Source of the DNA: Gymnogyps californianus
Lineage: Eukaryota > Chordata > Aves > Accipitriformes > Cathartidae
Direction of reading: 5' to 3'
Assembly (NCBI RefSeq): GCF_018139145.2
Contig: NC_059476.1
Span: 6,919,501 to 6,983,500 of the forward strand
DNA length: 64,000 nucleotides
The position numbers were made by a program, and so were the translations under genes. This document shows positions 1 to 13,740 of this stretch, piece by piece. Each line of letters starts with the position of its first letter. Within the stretch, counting starts at the first letter, position 1. The notes beneath the pieces were generated by a model. It did not search any database. It was not told the DNA's origin and saw only the letters and a list, made by a program, of their open reading frames with translations.

Positions 1-3000
1 CATGTCAGAAAGGAAAACAATCAAGAAGCATTTGCTATTTTTTGTCTTCTTCGTATAGGTGCAGACACAGCACTCCTGACTTCTCCAGGTGCGTATCTGC
101 ACAGTGCTTTGCACACCCAGGAGTACCGGTCTAAACATTTGCACCAGGGTGTTCCAATACAACTAGAAACTGTGTCATTGTAGTTACTCAGAGTTAATAA
201 ACTCTACAGGGTCTTCATATGTTTCTTTGTCTTGAAAATGGGCTGCTTATAGGTAAACCAGCTAGGAAATTACTAGGCTTGTATGCACAACTGGATTTCC
301 AAGGAATAACCCAGGACCCCAAATCAAAGCAAAGCCATTCCTTCCTCAAGCCATCAATTGTATCATTTCTCAATTTTGACCTTAGAACTGCGGAGAGAAT
401 TGGCCTCAGCTTCTGAGTTATACGATGGCCTGTGGTTACTTGAGTCTGTAGGTACGGCTACTTTCCAGAAACCTCAGGACAGCGTACTAGCTGGAGTATG
501 GACCACCCTGGGGAGTCACTGCATGCTGCCACGTGTCCCTTGGTGGATGGATCAGTAAACGTCTGCAGAGGTGATCTGCTTTATCTACGGTTCACACGAG
601 GTCTCTGGTTACAGATCTCTCCGAGATGGCCGGGCACGTTTGTGTGGACTGTCCTGCTGCAGAGAGCTCCCTCCTAGATGCACTCCAGCTCTAGCTCAGG
701 TTGTATGAAGAAGCACCATTGTAACAATATGATTGTTATTTGTTGTATAAACAAGTAGATATCTCTGGTGTGTCAGGAAACAACATGTCTCGTGGTAAGC
801 TGTAAATTGGCTTTCTGCCTCCCAAGTACCTGTGGCAATTTAGCAGATTACCTGAACAGAAAAGGCACTGTTAATCAGGACTGTGAATTAAAATGTTTGT
901 TCTGGACCAGGTATTGTAGAAAGCTGTTGTTGATGAACCTGTGGGTAAGTGATGCGTATGGTATGTGTCTAGTGCTGTATTTCTAAGCAGGCATCAGTCT
1001 AAGTTCTCTGCTGGATGCATTTAAGATTGAGTCATATGAAAGCTCTGTTAATAAACGCAGCAAGCACACGGAGTTTCTCAATCTTCAGATTCAAGAGACA
1101 TGATGAATTTGACCAGCATGATTTCCATCGCCTGATGTTTCATCCGAATCCAGAGTATCAATACTGAATAGCCCAGAACCTCACTGGTTGCATTTTGAAT
1201 ATCCTGCTCCAGGTGTATGAACCGTTTCAGCTACAAGCAAAAAGGTCTCAACTACGGATTCTCTGCTAACTATAAGTGCAGATGTTTGGCTTCACGGTTT
1301 GTTCAGAATTGTGGACTTGTTTGTATCAACAGTACAAAAAAAAGAGCCACTGATACAATGGGGCACCGTATTTCAGAAAATTAAAGATGCAGAGTGATTG
1401 ATAATCTTGTACTAATCTGCCACTGAAGCTACAGACCGCCTGTGACTTGATTTTCAATGTTTGTTTGGTACATAATTTAGTGTAACTGCCAATGAGGTAG
1501 ATGATAGCCATCCACAAATGGTCTGATCTCACACTGGCTGCTGTACTGGTGCAGACGTTGTATGATTCATACAGCTTGATCATGTCATCTGCTTATTGGA
1601 GTTACAGTAATAATATGCAAATTATTTGATAGCTAAATATAGTTCCTATGAACTTTAATAGAAAATACAAAACATTAATGAGAAAAGAGAGTGCTAAGTG
1701 TACTGTCTAAATGGAGAAAAGCTTTTTAAACATACCTGTTGCAGTCACAGTGCAACTACACTAAATCTGGGCGTTCACAAAACACAGACTCAGATTTCCA
1801 AATTTCAGATTTTTTGAACCTGAAAAAGACTCCAGAAGCTAATTCCAGTACAAAAATTATTTTTTTTGCTTTTGCCTTTTTATTTCCACCTGGAATGCAA
1901 CCTGCCTTAAATCAGGGAGCGAATCCGGCTGTGAACACAGTGAAAACAGCTTTAATTTCTGTGATCTGTATGCAGAGAAAACAAAATTCAATCCAGAACA
2001 TAGGCAGCAGAAGACAACTTGGATTTTTGGAGCTCCTCATTTTCCTAATATGTTATGAATGGCGTATGTAAGCTAAATTAATATTTATAGAATAGGTATT
2101 GTTGGTTGACCAGTCCCTGTTCTTCTTGAGTCGGTCAGACAGAAGCCTAAGGAGACAGCTCTTTGGTGTAAGAGGTGTCTTCTGGGTCTACCCAGGGAGC
2201 AGGATAACCTTGCCTTACTTCGTTAGAAGTCAGGAGAACGAATTCAAGTCAATCTCAGCCGGCTTTTTTAATTGCAGCAGCGGTCATCATCCATTAGTAT
2301 TTACAGGCCTCCACCTAGTGGATAAACTGCTCTTCCGTACTCAGGGCTGCAATGACCCAAAGGTACTTGGGGACATCTGGGTTACTTTTTCAAGGTTTAC
2401 TAGCAAATCTCGGTCCAAAAAAGAACCATCTCCAGAGCTGAGTGTGCCCAATAGCAGGCACAGTACAGAGGCTGGGAAAAACAACTGAAAAGGGAACTTG
2501 AAAACTCTCTTTCATGAGTCAGTTGATCCTTTTATAAGCAGTAGCAGAATATGGCACATGTGGAGGCAGGAGTATTTCTCCAGTTTCTGTGGGTACTGCA
2601 ACTGATTTAATGATATCGGTGCTCTGTCCCTAATCATCCCTTCAAAATATTTTTATTCCCTTGAATTGAAGAAGCAGATGCACAGCTGATAGCATCTCTG
2701 TCTCTCTCCCTGGCACACTGGAGTCTCAAAAGAGGCAGCAGACTAAGAGGGAAAGAGAAACAAATGCCTGTCCTTTAGTCCGCTCCTTCTGGCTCTCCTT
2801 CTTGGAGCAGTGTCTGACTGGGAATTCAGCTTTGGAAGTGCTAGCATTTCCTAGCCATACAAAGAGCTCTTTGGGTCCATGCCAGGAATGCAACCTCTCC
2901 ACTTGTAGGAGTGTAGTTGGCTGCTCAAGGCTGGCTCACTGATAAGAGCAGTTGAGAAGAGTTGGAAGAAGCATTAGTGCCTCCCCCCCTTTCTCTTGGG

Positions 3001-6000
3001 AGCTGCTTCCAGCTGAGCTCTCGCTCCCGGCTCCCACCAAAGCTACGCCATGGCTGCACTACCATTATTACTATTGACCTATGTAGGAAATCCATCATTC
3101 AGGGGTTCGACAGTTGTATCGGCAGGATGGGCAGATGTGAGGTGGAGAGTTTCTGGAGAGCATTACTAGTTGCATCAGCTATCTGATCAACGTAGACAGT
3201 TACACACCTACTCAATGCTGCAAACAAGTGAGCAGGTAAAACTAAAACTCCTGGGTGGCACAGAACATGCACATTATTTTAATGGAGAACGTTACCTTGT
3301 CCGTGCTGAGCTTTGAACTAGCCAAGAATTCAGGACAAATCTTCACTTGCACAATAACCTTCAGAAGATGAAATTATACACAAAACCATGCTTATAGGTA
3401 TACTCATGAAAAAGTGAGTTTTGCCGTGGTGAATTTTCATCAGTAAGGAAATCCAAGCAGAAAATCTTAGTCTGCATACCCCTGAAAAAAACAACATTCA
3501 GAGGAGGCATTTATAAAATTCTCCTGATCGGAGGAGTGAATCCTACTTATTGTAATAATTTTCCTCTATTTTCCTTGCTAATGGAGTTGGGTAAACATCC
3601 CGTCTCTAGCAGTGGCTCAGACTCATGTTCACATGTGAATTTGGATAGGATGGCTCAGTGATTACTGCTTATCCCTATCAGCTTTGCCTCCTGCAGCATC
3701 CTGCCTCTGCAACAGGGACACAGAATGAAACATCTCCGCTACGCTGGAGTCCACAACCTGCAGATTAATCTGAACTGTCACTAATTTCCTTCTTAAATTA
3801 GAACAGAGGACTGTAATCTGTAGCTCTTGATCACACATTATCTTCTTCTGCCATCCCTGCTGGAGGGTCAGTAATGCCTGATAGGGCAGAGAGGTAGGAT
3901 ACCTGGGACTCTACTTCTGCTTGACTGGCCGAGTCAGAACTGCATCTCCAGAGTTTCAGAGGAAGACTGAAACCTGGATAATGCATAAAACCTGTAGTTC
4001 ATTGCAGCAGTAGGGGAATACTTTCCAAACTTAATCAATTTTCTGAAACAGAAGATTAGATGATGCTTATCTTAGTTTGCAGAACTGCTGTTATTATAAA
4101 TGGTGATAACGATCTTTTTTCCCCCTAAATGCAGGTCTGCAGTAGCTAAAAAGATTGTTTCCAATCTTTAGCTCATTTTAACCAGAACAAGGCTGTTTTC
4201 CTTTCCCGGTGTTTATATTTCTAAATAGCCCAGGGCACTGGAAAACTAGATTTTTGTTTCTAAGTGCATATTGCAATTTTTTCATATCTTTCTATATTCT
4301 CATATTGTATTTTATTTTATTTTTGGCTGAACATCATCTATTCTGTATTCTTCTGTGGTTTAAATATCAACTCTATTAAAAAAAAAAATCACAGACGGTG
4401 CAAAACACAAAACCAGTGGATCTGATTTCCAGAGGGTTATGCTGGCAGGGAAAGATCCTTGCTAAGCTTTAGGACAGCACAGCCCTCCTTTTGTTCCCTG
4501 GTGCTGGGAATGTGGCCTGGCAGTTAGCTGGAGCAGATCACTTCCAGTCTTCAGCAAATCCTGAGTTGCCAAAATAGCCTGCCTCGGCAAGGTGAGCGAG
4601 CCAGAGAACAAGTCTGCTGCCCTGGTCCCTCCTTCCATCCCACAAAAGCTTTTGAGATTTCTTAATTGTCAGTGATCTTCATTAAGAAGGAAATCTTTAC
4701 TTTTTTTTGTCTTTGTGTAGAAAAATTAGAATATCATCCCAGAATAATCCCATGCTTAGGGCAGTTACTGGATTGTGGTTCAAGTCTCTTGGCTCTTTAC
4801 CCAAATCAGAGATTTTAACCTTTATTTCTCCCAGCCCAGTCGAGCTCTGTACCACAAGATCATTGCATGTGCTTTTTCTGTCTTTTCTCGTCTGAAAATT
4901 TTACTATCAAAGCTCGTAGTCCTGAGAAAAGTTTGGTTTCAAGGAGTCAGCAGGTTCTGATGAGAAAGTTGTTTGTTTTTTTTTTAAATTCTTGGACCCT
5001 TTTGAATAGCTTCTTTCTTTTTCTATGGTGTTTTTGCTCAGTGGAGATGTTAACAGGAGCTTGGGAGAGGAAGAGAGACTAGAAATGACCAAATAATCCT
5101 TCTCATGATAAACTCCAGCACAGCCATTTTTTTAATGTTAATGGTGTTTGTAAAGGTTATCTCCTGTAAGAAGGTGAGTGTGCTCCATGTGTATGTGTTG
5201 ATGAGTTTCTTTTCAAGACGTTAAAACATGGAAAGATATGCAAAAAGCTAGCTCTATATCTGTGTTTGCTGAGGTCCATCCTGAATTAGGTACAAATTTT
5301 TGCTTTGAAAATTACGTATTAGGCCTTTACCCTCCACTGCTTTAATCAACAGGAGCAGAACCAAGTTCTGAGACTGAAGTTCTGCATGTTTCACCGTGCT
5401 TTTTAGCTCCACATCTTCACTGGGAGCAATGCCAAGTCTGAACATCCAGGAAGAACTTGCAGGAGAGGGAACTGAGCACACAAAGTTTGCAGTAATATCA
5501 AGCAGGCAGCAAGACTCAGTAGAGTAATAAACAGTTTAAACTGAATAACAATTAAACTGAGCCCTTGTACTGAATACACACTTAGTGTGGGATACTGTAA
5601 TCTAGTAGTGTCTAGACAAATATATCTTACATAGTTTTCGTTCTTCTCTAACATGAATGCAGCTAGAAGATTTCCCAAAAGAAAATACATTAAGAGAATT
5701 TCAGGTTGCAGATTTACATGCTCACTAGTCAAATATCCAGGTGAATTTTGCACAGAATTCCTATCCTGTTTTTATAATACACAGTTGTCTGTGCACACGG
5801 TTCCTCTTTTTGCCTGTTCCAGGACTAAAATCTTAGAAACAAAATCTTTGTGAAAGTTTTGATGCAAGGTTGTACACGCATGGCACGGTGTATTCATGTG
5901 ACAGGAAATTATGTTTTACCTGCTCAATCAGTGCAAGTGTAAAGAAGACACGGGAACCTAGTATCATATTCTTGTTCATCATCATTTATCATAATTAAAC

Positions 6001-7322
6001 AAAAATGTTGAATGATTATGAAACATGCATAATGGACACAAGTACATTTTTTTTAAAATTGTCTTATGTCAGTAGTTTGGAATAACATCTCTTGGTTCTG
6101 AATAGGCAAATAAAGGCATAACTTATACAGTTCTGCACCATGGTTTTGGTCCAAGAAACTCTTGAACTGCAAGAATCAAAGCTTAGAGTAATTGCGATAG
6201 GCAGATTTAAGAAAATCATTATGTAGTCCAGGTGGTGGGAAATTTTCAACAGATAGAAGTTGCAGCAACTGTGTGTTTTGTAGTTTGGTTTGGCAAAATC
6301 ATACAACAGTTGTCAGTATGCCTGGCAAGAATTTTTTGAAACTTAAGTCCTGTAACTTCATGTTCAGTGAAGTCCTGAGTAAAAAAGAGTATCAGAATTG
6401 GCTCCTCTGGTTCAGATTACCAGAGCTGCAGACGAACAAAAGGGACATTGGGACCTGGTCCATCTTCCATTCACTGCTCATCAAGCAGATGTCTTCTGTT
6501 AAGATGTCCAGGGAATCATATTATCTCAGATTATTTTTGCTCAGTTTAATGGCAGAAATGAAGACGCTGTGAACATCCTAGCTTTTGAAAGCAGCTCCAG
6601 TTAAGACAGAGATACGGTCTTCAAAGTTTCTTTTTGTTAGCTTCAGGAAAGCATAACTGCAGCAGTCTATTTGTGTATTTAGCTCATTGATTTTGTCAGA
6701 TCACATTTTGCTCCTGTTAGCCCTGTGGGATCACATCCAATGTTTTTTCAGAGTTTAGACTATGATCAAATAGGAACAGTGTGACATAACAGCAGGTTTT
6801 ATTTTATTTTAGGATACGTGTGTGTTTTCTTGTTGCAAACTAAGAGTTGACAAATCGATGACAAATTCTGGATGGCATTTGAACTAAACTTTCGTTAAGC
6901 TGGCAGCGTCTTTATGTTTATTTTTGGTGGAATGACCTTTCGATGTGTAAGGGCCCTAGATGCTTCCTGATTAAGTTATACTTCCACGTGAGAAACACAT
7001 TCAGCTCCGAGGAATTATGTGGGAACAATTGATGAAGATATCTTCTGCTTTCTCACAGCCTCCTGCTCAAATTGTAAGATAAATGCGGGGGGGGGGGGGA
7101 CACGACACACACACAACACGACACAGACACGTCTACCTGAAACATAAAGCTGAAATGTAATTTGCTTTTTCTTAGTTGCAGTTCCTAGTGCTGTCTGTCA
7201 TTACAACCTGATGTTTTAGAAGAGTTGATGGGGTCGATGAGGTACATGAAAAAACAGAACTGACTCTTCTGGTTTTGACCTGTAGGTAAGATTTCTTCCT
7301 CTTAGAAAAAGGTAACTGATGT

Positions 7323-7376
7323 TAAAATAAAAGAACATTTCAGTGCAGCTAAAATAAAAGAGCATTTCAATGCAGC
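7323..7376. repeat. 27-bp tandem duplication (2 copies)
   Basis: Two adjacent 27-bp units at 7323-7349 and 7350-7376, each reading roughly TAAAATAAAAGARCATTTCA then RTGCAGC, differ at two positions. The low divergence suggests a fairly recent local duplication. Confidence 0.85.
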
Positions 7377-8226
7377 AAACTGAGCCTTCTTTGTGTTTTC
7401 TCATTTTTTAAATTTTTAGTCATTTGACTATTCCTTTTCCATATGCATTACTGTTAATTAGTTTCCATTGCTGAGCTCCCATCTTGACCTAGCTCTGGTC
7501 TCCTACCTGTCTGTTGTGAGGAAAGAGGCTCGGGTATGTCTGTATGTGTGTGCTTAGCAGTTGCAAAATTCAAATAGCTCAGACTATTAGCCCTGTCTCC
7601 TCGTAAATGTCAACTTTTCAGCTAAGTCAGATAAAACATAAATACATTTCATTTAGATGAAGCATTAGGTTTTTGGGAGAGAGGAAAAAAAAAAAAAACC
7701 CAAAAACCAAAGGTCAGGAGTGGAAAGCATGTTCTCAGGACATGATTTAAGTTCAGGCTCCTTTCCTGGTTGTACTCCATAATTCTGTGCTAAATCCCAG
7801 TTAGCTCACAGGAGTCTGACCAGTCTGACCAAGGGCTGGGTAACAGTCGTGAGGAGACCTCTGAATTTTGCCCCAGGTGTTTCTATTACACATCTGAGAG
7901 CTTCCATATTTGAAGAGTTATTTTAAGTCTCACTTCACCTGATGTTCTTTGGAAGGATAATTTGATCTTTAAAGGAAGATAAATTAAAGTAGTTAGATTT
8001 AAAACAGGCTGGATATCAAGACTAACCCTCTTGCTGTTGAAGTGAGGATGACAGAGAGCAAGAAAAGATTGTATTTAAGTCTTGTTTCCTTCCCCCTGCT
8101 TCTCAGCAGGGCTCTAACCTGGCTGTCCTGCATCTTACAGTCTCACTGCTGCTCTGTGATGTGCTGGATGAGAACAGCCCCTCAAAGACGCTCTCATGAA
8201 CTGAATTCACAGAAGTGTGCTGTACC

Positions 8227-8256
8227 CCAAATTTCTCCCCTCCAAATTTCTCCCCT
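8227..8256. repeat. 15-bp tandem duplication (2 copies)
   Basis: The unit CCAAATTTCTCCCCT occurs twice in direct succession without mismatch. Confidence 0.85.
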
Positions 8257-9638
8257 CCTGCCCTGTACCTTCCTTCCTTCTCACTTCTGGGAAAGCAGCA
8301 GTGCCAGAGGCTGCACTGGCTTCTGCCTCCCGGGGTGTCCTTATTCCTAATTCCACGTTGCCCTCCTACGGCAGCTTGCGCTACCTTCCAGTTAGACCTC
8401 CAGTGGTCTAAGGTAACGATTAGGAACTCGAACCTTTGTTGTGTCTTGATTTCCTCCATAAAACTGTAAAATGCAGGTTCTGTAGAATAAAAAAAAAATT
8501 TAAAAGTGTTTTGATTTTAGAGCTGAGGTGAAGACAAGTTAGCAAAACACCTCTGCAAAATTTCACTGCCACAGTACAGCTTCCAGACTTGTATGTAATT
8601 AAGAATAAGGTATGCAAGCTAACAAGTTCTATTAGATAAGCTGCTCTGACAAAGAGATTAATCAAGAGGCTAGTCCAAAACAATTCCTTTGCTAGAGTCC
8701 ATAGTTAGCGAAAACTGTTTGCAGGGAATGTTGTACCATCAGCTGCCCACTGGAATAAGTAGAGTGGTGCTGGAAAACAGAGATAACTGGGTGACCACAG
8801 ATTATAAATGTTGTCTTAATTTCTCATTTAACTCCTTTATCATTTGATAACTTCTTTATTTTATTCCTAATGCTTCCTGCCTTCTCTGTCAGTCATAGGT
8901 GTGTTGAAACAGAGGGCTGCTGACTTGGAGCATCTGAGAGACTTTGTTTGCTGGCAGTTTCAGATGAGAATTGCTGTATCTTACTTGAAAATATCACTGG
9001 TTTGTCAGGAGATGGGAGACATTAAATTTCTCTATAGACTTAAGTTTCTGTTTTCCGTTTATAATACAAATTTAATGAAACACAAATTTGCTGAAAGTTC
9101 TTGTTATTAAGGAATGCTTCATTAAAAAAGCAGTAAAGCAGTGCTTTAGAGAGGCAAAACACCACGTAAATGTTAAGTGTTAGCTCTCGTTAAATGGTAC
9201 GTGTAGCTGTTTGAAAAAGTCCCTTGCACAATCAGAAAGTGTCCTCAAGCCTCTCTATATCAGTAGAGAAAACCCTCCAAGTAGAGCTGAAAAGCTGATC
9301 CTCTCACTACAGCGCAAGGTCGACTGTCTTGATTGTATTTGTCCAAAAATCAGATCCACTTATTTTGACCTCGTTCTCAGGTAATAAAGCAGCTATGAGG
9401 TGTCATTTAGCTGACATTATGCTCTGCCCAGATGGACTGTCAAAACTCCTCGCTTAAGCAAAAATAATCATTTAGCTCTCACAAGTGGGATCTAGCACTT
9501 GCGGTCGATACTCTGACACTGATTTTTAAGTAGAACAATATGTTTCAATCAATGGGGAGCTCTGGTTATAAACAACTGACAAATTTATTTGCAGTCTTTT
9601 GGACGAGTAGGATATTGATTAGAAAGAAACGTTTTAAA

Positions 9639-9643
9639 ATCAG
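9639..9643. repeat. Target-site duplication, left copy
   Basis: ATCAG immediately precedes the LTR and matches the right flank at 10221-10225 exactly. Confidence 0.85.
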
Positions 9644-10220
9644 TGTCCTGGTTTTGGCTGGGATAGTTGATTTTCTTCCTAGTAGCTGGTACAGTGCTGT
9701 GTTTTGGATTTAGGATGAGAATAATGTTGATAACATGCTGATGTTTTAGTTGTTGCTAAGCAGTGGTCAAGGACTCCAGCTTCTCATACTGTCCTGCCAG
9801 CGAGGAGGCTGGAGGGCACAAGAAGTTGAGAGGAGACACAGCCAGGAGAGCTGACCCAAACTGGCCAAAGGGATATTCCATACCATATGATGTCATGCCC
9901 AGTATATAAACTGGGGGGAAAGCTGGCCGGGGGCTGCTGCTCAGGAACTGGCTGGGCATTGGTCAGCGGGTGGTGAGCAATTGCATTGTGCATCACTTGT
10001 TTTGTATATTCTAATTCTTTTCTCATTTATTATTATTACTATTATTGTTATTATTATTATTATTCCCTTCCTTTTCTGTCCTATTAAACTGTCTTTATCT
10101 CAGCCCACAAATTTTACTTTTTTTTCCCGATTCTCTCCCCCATCCCACTGGGGGGAGAAGGGGAGGGAGTGAGCAAATGGCTGTGTGGTGTTCAGCTGCC
10201 TGCCGGGTTAAACCACGACA
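9644..10220 (+). mobile_element. Solo LTR of an endogenous retrovirus, class III (ERVL-like)
   Basis: The element begins TGTCCTGGTTTTGGC and ends ACCACGACA, so it has canonical TG...CA termini over 577 bp. It is flanked by an exact 5-bp duplication, ATCAG, at 9639-9643 and 10221-10225. A 5-bp duplication is what ERVL-type integrases usually leave. Inside are a TATA box (TATATAAA, 9903-9910), a (TTA)n-rich segment at about 10027-10065 and an ATTAAA poly(A) signal at 10083-10088, in the order U3-R-U5 on the + strand. No primer-binding site, gag, pol or env lies beside it, so it is a solo LTR left by recombination between the two LTRs. From memory it resembles an LTR family widespread in neoavian birds; the family name needs a repeat-library search. 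Confidence 0.88.
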
Positions 10221-10225
10221 ATCAG
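10221..10225. repeat. Target-site duplication, right copy
   Basis: ATCAG immediately follows the LTR and matches the left flank at 9639-9643 exactly. Confidence 0.85.
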
Positions 10226-13200
10226 TCAGCCAGAACAATTTTTACACAAGGACCTTCAAGGAATGTGCTGAAGTTTCTCATCCCGCTAATACTCACAGTA
10301 AATTCTGGAATAGTAGAGAAATTCCAGAAAACGGGTTAAACACAAATATTGTGTCAAAATTCAAAAAAGAAAGGAAAAAAAAAAGAAAAAGATGATTCAT
10401 GTAACTTTAACCAGCTCTAAATAAATTAACAAAAAGGCCACTTAGGATTCAGTGCCTAAAAAGTGCTTGTATGGAACATAAGCCTAGTCAATAGTCCTTA
10501 CGGCACTTTAAGGAGATTGCTGCTTTAGTTGATAAAAATATCTGCAGACATAAAATGGGCCATTGTACTTAATGAATTCTTGTCTTTCCATAACACTAAA
10601 TGACATTCTGTTTAGCAAATTAGAGCTATAGAAAAGCTTCAAGGTACATATCAAACAGATTAAGACATGCTAATTAACAGATCTCAAAAAGGTACTTGTT
10701 AATGGGAAAACATAATTGTGTAGCGATGTTTCCAGAGAAGTTCTCCTGGGATCAGTGCTATCCAACACTCTGAATACTGCAAATCTGTCAGTCTTTAAAC
10801 CTAGTAGAAAAACTTAGCTTTCAGTACGTACTTTGAGAAGATTCCTAAGTTAGTGTATAATTGCTTTATAAAGTGCTTCACTCCTTGGATGTTGATGTAA
10901 TTAAATCTACACCCACTTTTTGTCTACAAGTTGCAGGGACCTTATGTATCTCTGAAACTGAAACAAACCTTAGTTGCTTTTTAAAGTCACGTCAAGAAGA
11001 CAATTTTTGTGTCAGCTGATGTTCCATTTTCTAGTAAATTGTCCAGCCATTTCCTTGACCTTGTTCTCAGCTTTGGTGAAGGTTTTCTGCGACACACTGG
11101 ACCGGTGCAAGGAACCAATGCTGGGTTCCTACCAAAGGCCTCTTTGGTTTCATGGATGGAAAAGCATGATGTGGTTTAAGAAACTTCTTAAGTATTTTTT
11201 GTAGTCCTTCATTCTGGAGTCATTTGGCACAAATTATCGCCATTATCAGCTCTTCATACCATTCCTACACTCTCAAATGACTAACGAAATAAAATAGAAG
11301 CACCAGCGCTGCAAGTTTTGATTAATACAATCTGGGAAGCTTGAACTGAGGAAATAATTTTTCCTGCATTAAAAAAGAAAAAAATTATTGCTGCATTAAA
11401 CAAAAATACTTGCACTGTCAGGGACTTGGCAGTTATGACAGTGATGCACATTGTTGATGCTAGTCTGTAATGGGCACCATAACGCCATTCTCTCTTGTGG
11501 CACCTCATCTGTCATGCTGCATCATCTCTTGTAGCTATAAGCACTGGAAACTATCTTAACACCCAGAGAATGCCTGTGATTTACTGCCTATAGGCCAAAT
11601 AATCAAGCATGTGAAATAAATAATTTCACTTATTGATCTGAAGAGATATATATATCTAAAAAAATCTATATATCCAGACGTGTATATCTTCTGACATGAC
11701 CATTCTCACCTGCTACTTTTTAAAATGTTTCCCAGGCAATGCTGGGGGAAAAAAGCAGAGAAAAACAAGGTTTAAAGGGCATGAAATGAGAACGGTTTGT
11801 GTGAAACTTTATTAAAGCTCTAGAGCAACATTTTTTTAGGGGAAGAGGGGGATAACATTTAGTGCTGTTTTGATTGGTTTTTGGAGATAGCTGGTCGTTT
11901 TGCATATGGCATAATATTTAGAATATTTTAGTAACATAATCTTTACAAAACTACATGTCTGAAAGAGGACTGTTTTACATTGCTGCTGTAAATCAAGCGT
12001 CTCTTCTCAGAGTAGTGTACGGAATTAAATTATTTGTATAGATGCGTACTCTAGTTTCATTCAGTGTTTTAGCGCGCAGACTTTACCAGGAGGCATCGCT
12101 AATCCGCATATACTGCGCCAAGACTTAAGTCTGCCAGGTATGGATCGTACAGATCCAGTAGCGAATTTTATGGAACCTACAGAGCAGTGCAAACTCCTGC
12201 TGTGCTGCCGGTTAATTTGCAGCTCCCCGTGCAGGCACTCCTGAATGCCACACAGATGGTTTGCATCAGGAGTCAGTTTTGTCCGTGCTATAGAAATATG
12301 TGTTTTATATCAGGTCTCAGACTCGGGCATAGGCAGGGCACTATGCAGGCGACTTCAAAGCGATACACAGCTGGCGTTTGCCCCCGCCACCGGTACCCAC
12401 CACCTCTCTCCCTGTTGTTTGTGCCTCCTTCCACTGCCGTTGCCAGTGGCAGTATCTGACAAAAAAGTGTTTGATCCCTGCTGGATATGCAGATTCTTTA
12501 TATGCCCGTCTTTGACTATTCAAAACCCCTGGTTAGAGTATTCCAGTAATTCCTTATGTATTCAACCTTCTGTGTTTTTAATACATTTTAAAAAGTTACT
12601 TAAGCCACCTATATCCGCATCTATGAGCTAGAATAGCTTCTTCCAGAAATATAGGCCTGGCAACAGTCTTGCGTGTTTAAGTTAAAGATAGGAAAACATT
12701 ACTGTGTGAGCAGCAGGCATGAAAATATCTAGTTTGATAAGTATATAGGCAGTTTTCTCCATGATGTTACAATTTTGGAAGAGGGAGAGTATTTAAGAGT
12801 ACTTGAATATTCAATATGTATACAATTTGAATTTCTTCCAGAGTAAGAGTGCTGTGATTATTCTGCAGTAACTGCACGTGAGGATACTCGCACTCCGCCT
12901 ATGCAGAGCTGCTCTGATCCATTTCCTCATTGACAATCCCTAACTTGACTTCTCACTAGCTAAAGAAAAAGAAAAGTTACCATAAAAATTCTTCCGTTAA
13001 ACCTCTTTTTGTAGTGAGAACAGTTTAATGATGTTAGCATGGATTTTTATGTTTGATGTAGAAAGGAGAGCACTTCTAGGAGAAGAGTTTCCAGAAACCG
13101 TTGCTCGATGCCTCTGCTGAAATTGCTGACGAAGGATGATAACGCACAGGGCTTCTTCCTTCAAAACTACTCTGAGACATCGTCACCGCTCCATTGTCCT

Positions 13201-13740
13201 TTGTCCTGAGTCCCAGGTCGCTGGCACTGAGTTCTACTTTGTGTTACCACCTCTGTTTGGGGTTCTAAGTGCTAATTAACGGCGCTTTCTTCTGTGCCTA
13301 TGATAGAGGTTGGTTTCATGGTCCCAACGAGCAGTACTGAGAAATTGTGCCCTACAGTATGCTTCCTCTGAAACACCTCATTATGGTGTATATGGAACGA
13401 AACGAGACGGACAGGCCTCTTTCCCCATCTTCTCTGCTCTTGGTGAGCCCACTAGATGGACAGGCCTCTTTCCCCGTCTTCTCCGCTCTCGGTGAGCCCC
13501 TTAAGCGTTACACATCTCATCATCTTTACAATTAACAGATACTGTACTTATGCACTGTGGTATCTGAAGACAGTCAGGCTGTATTATCGGTAGCATATGT
13601 GGACAGTACCTAAAATCATGATCTTTGCTTGTGAATGCGACCCGCAGTGACACATTCTAGTGTAACTCGGACTCCCCTCAGACAAGCACGCGGCAATGCA
13701 ATAAACATTTACAGGATGAGCCCCCTGGGGTGTATCAGAT
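10226..13740. other. Intergenic DNA between solo LTR and TIAL1 CpG island
   Basis: No exon with supporting splice sites was found. There is a short AT-rich palindromic segment (ATATATATATC near 11645-11657) and a 49-bp tandem duplication at 13409-13500. Composition becomes GC-rich from about 13.75 kb. Confidence 0.55.
13409..13500. repeat. 49-bp tandem duplication (about 2 copies)
   Basis: The copy at 13409-13457 and the copy at 13458-13500 both start GGACAGGCCTCTTTCCCC and run through TCTTCTCYGCTCTYGGTGAGCCC with few differences. Each copy carries a donor-like GGTGAGCC. The second copy is slightly truncated at its right end. Confidence 0.85.

Larger units (their letters stand above)
1..9643. 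other. Upstream intergenic DNA, no gene supported
   Basis: This AT-rich stretch contains only short open frames that lack splice-site context, recognisable domains or initiator context, so I call no gene. It holds a G13 run at 7087-7099 followed by an AC-rich simple stretch to about 7130, a 27-bp tandem duplication at 7323-7376 and a 15-bp duplication at 8227-8256. The longest frames, for example about 129 codons at 2099-2488, show no family I recognise. Distal regulatory DNA for TIAL1 or the next gene upstream is possible but not visible by motif. Confidence 0.6.
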
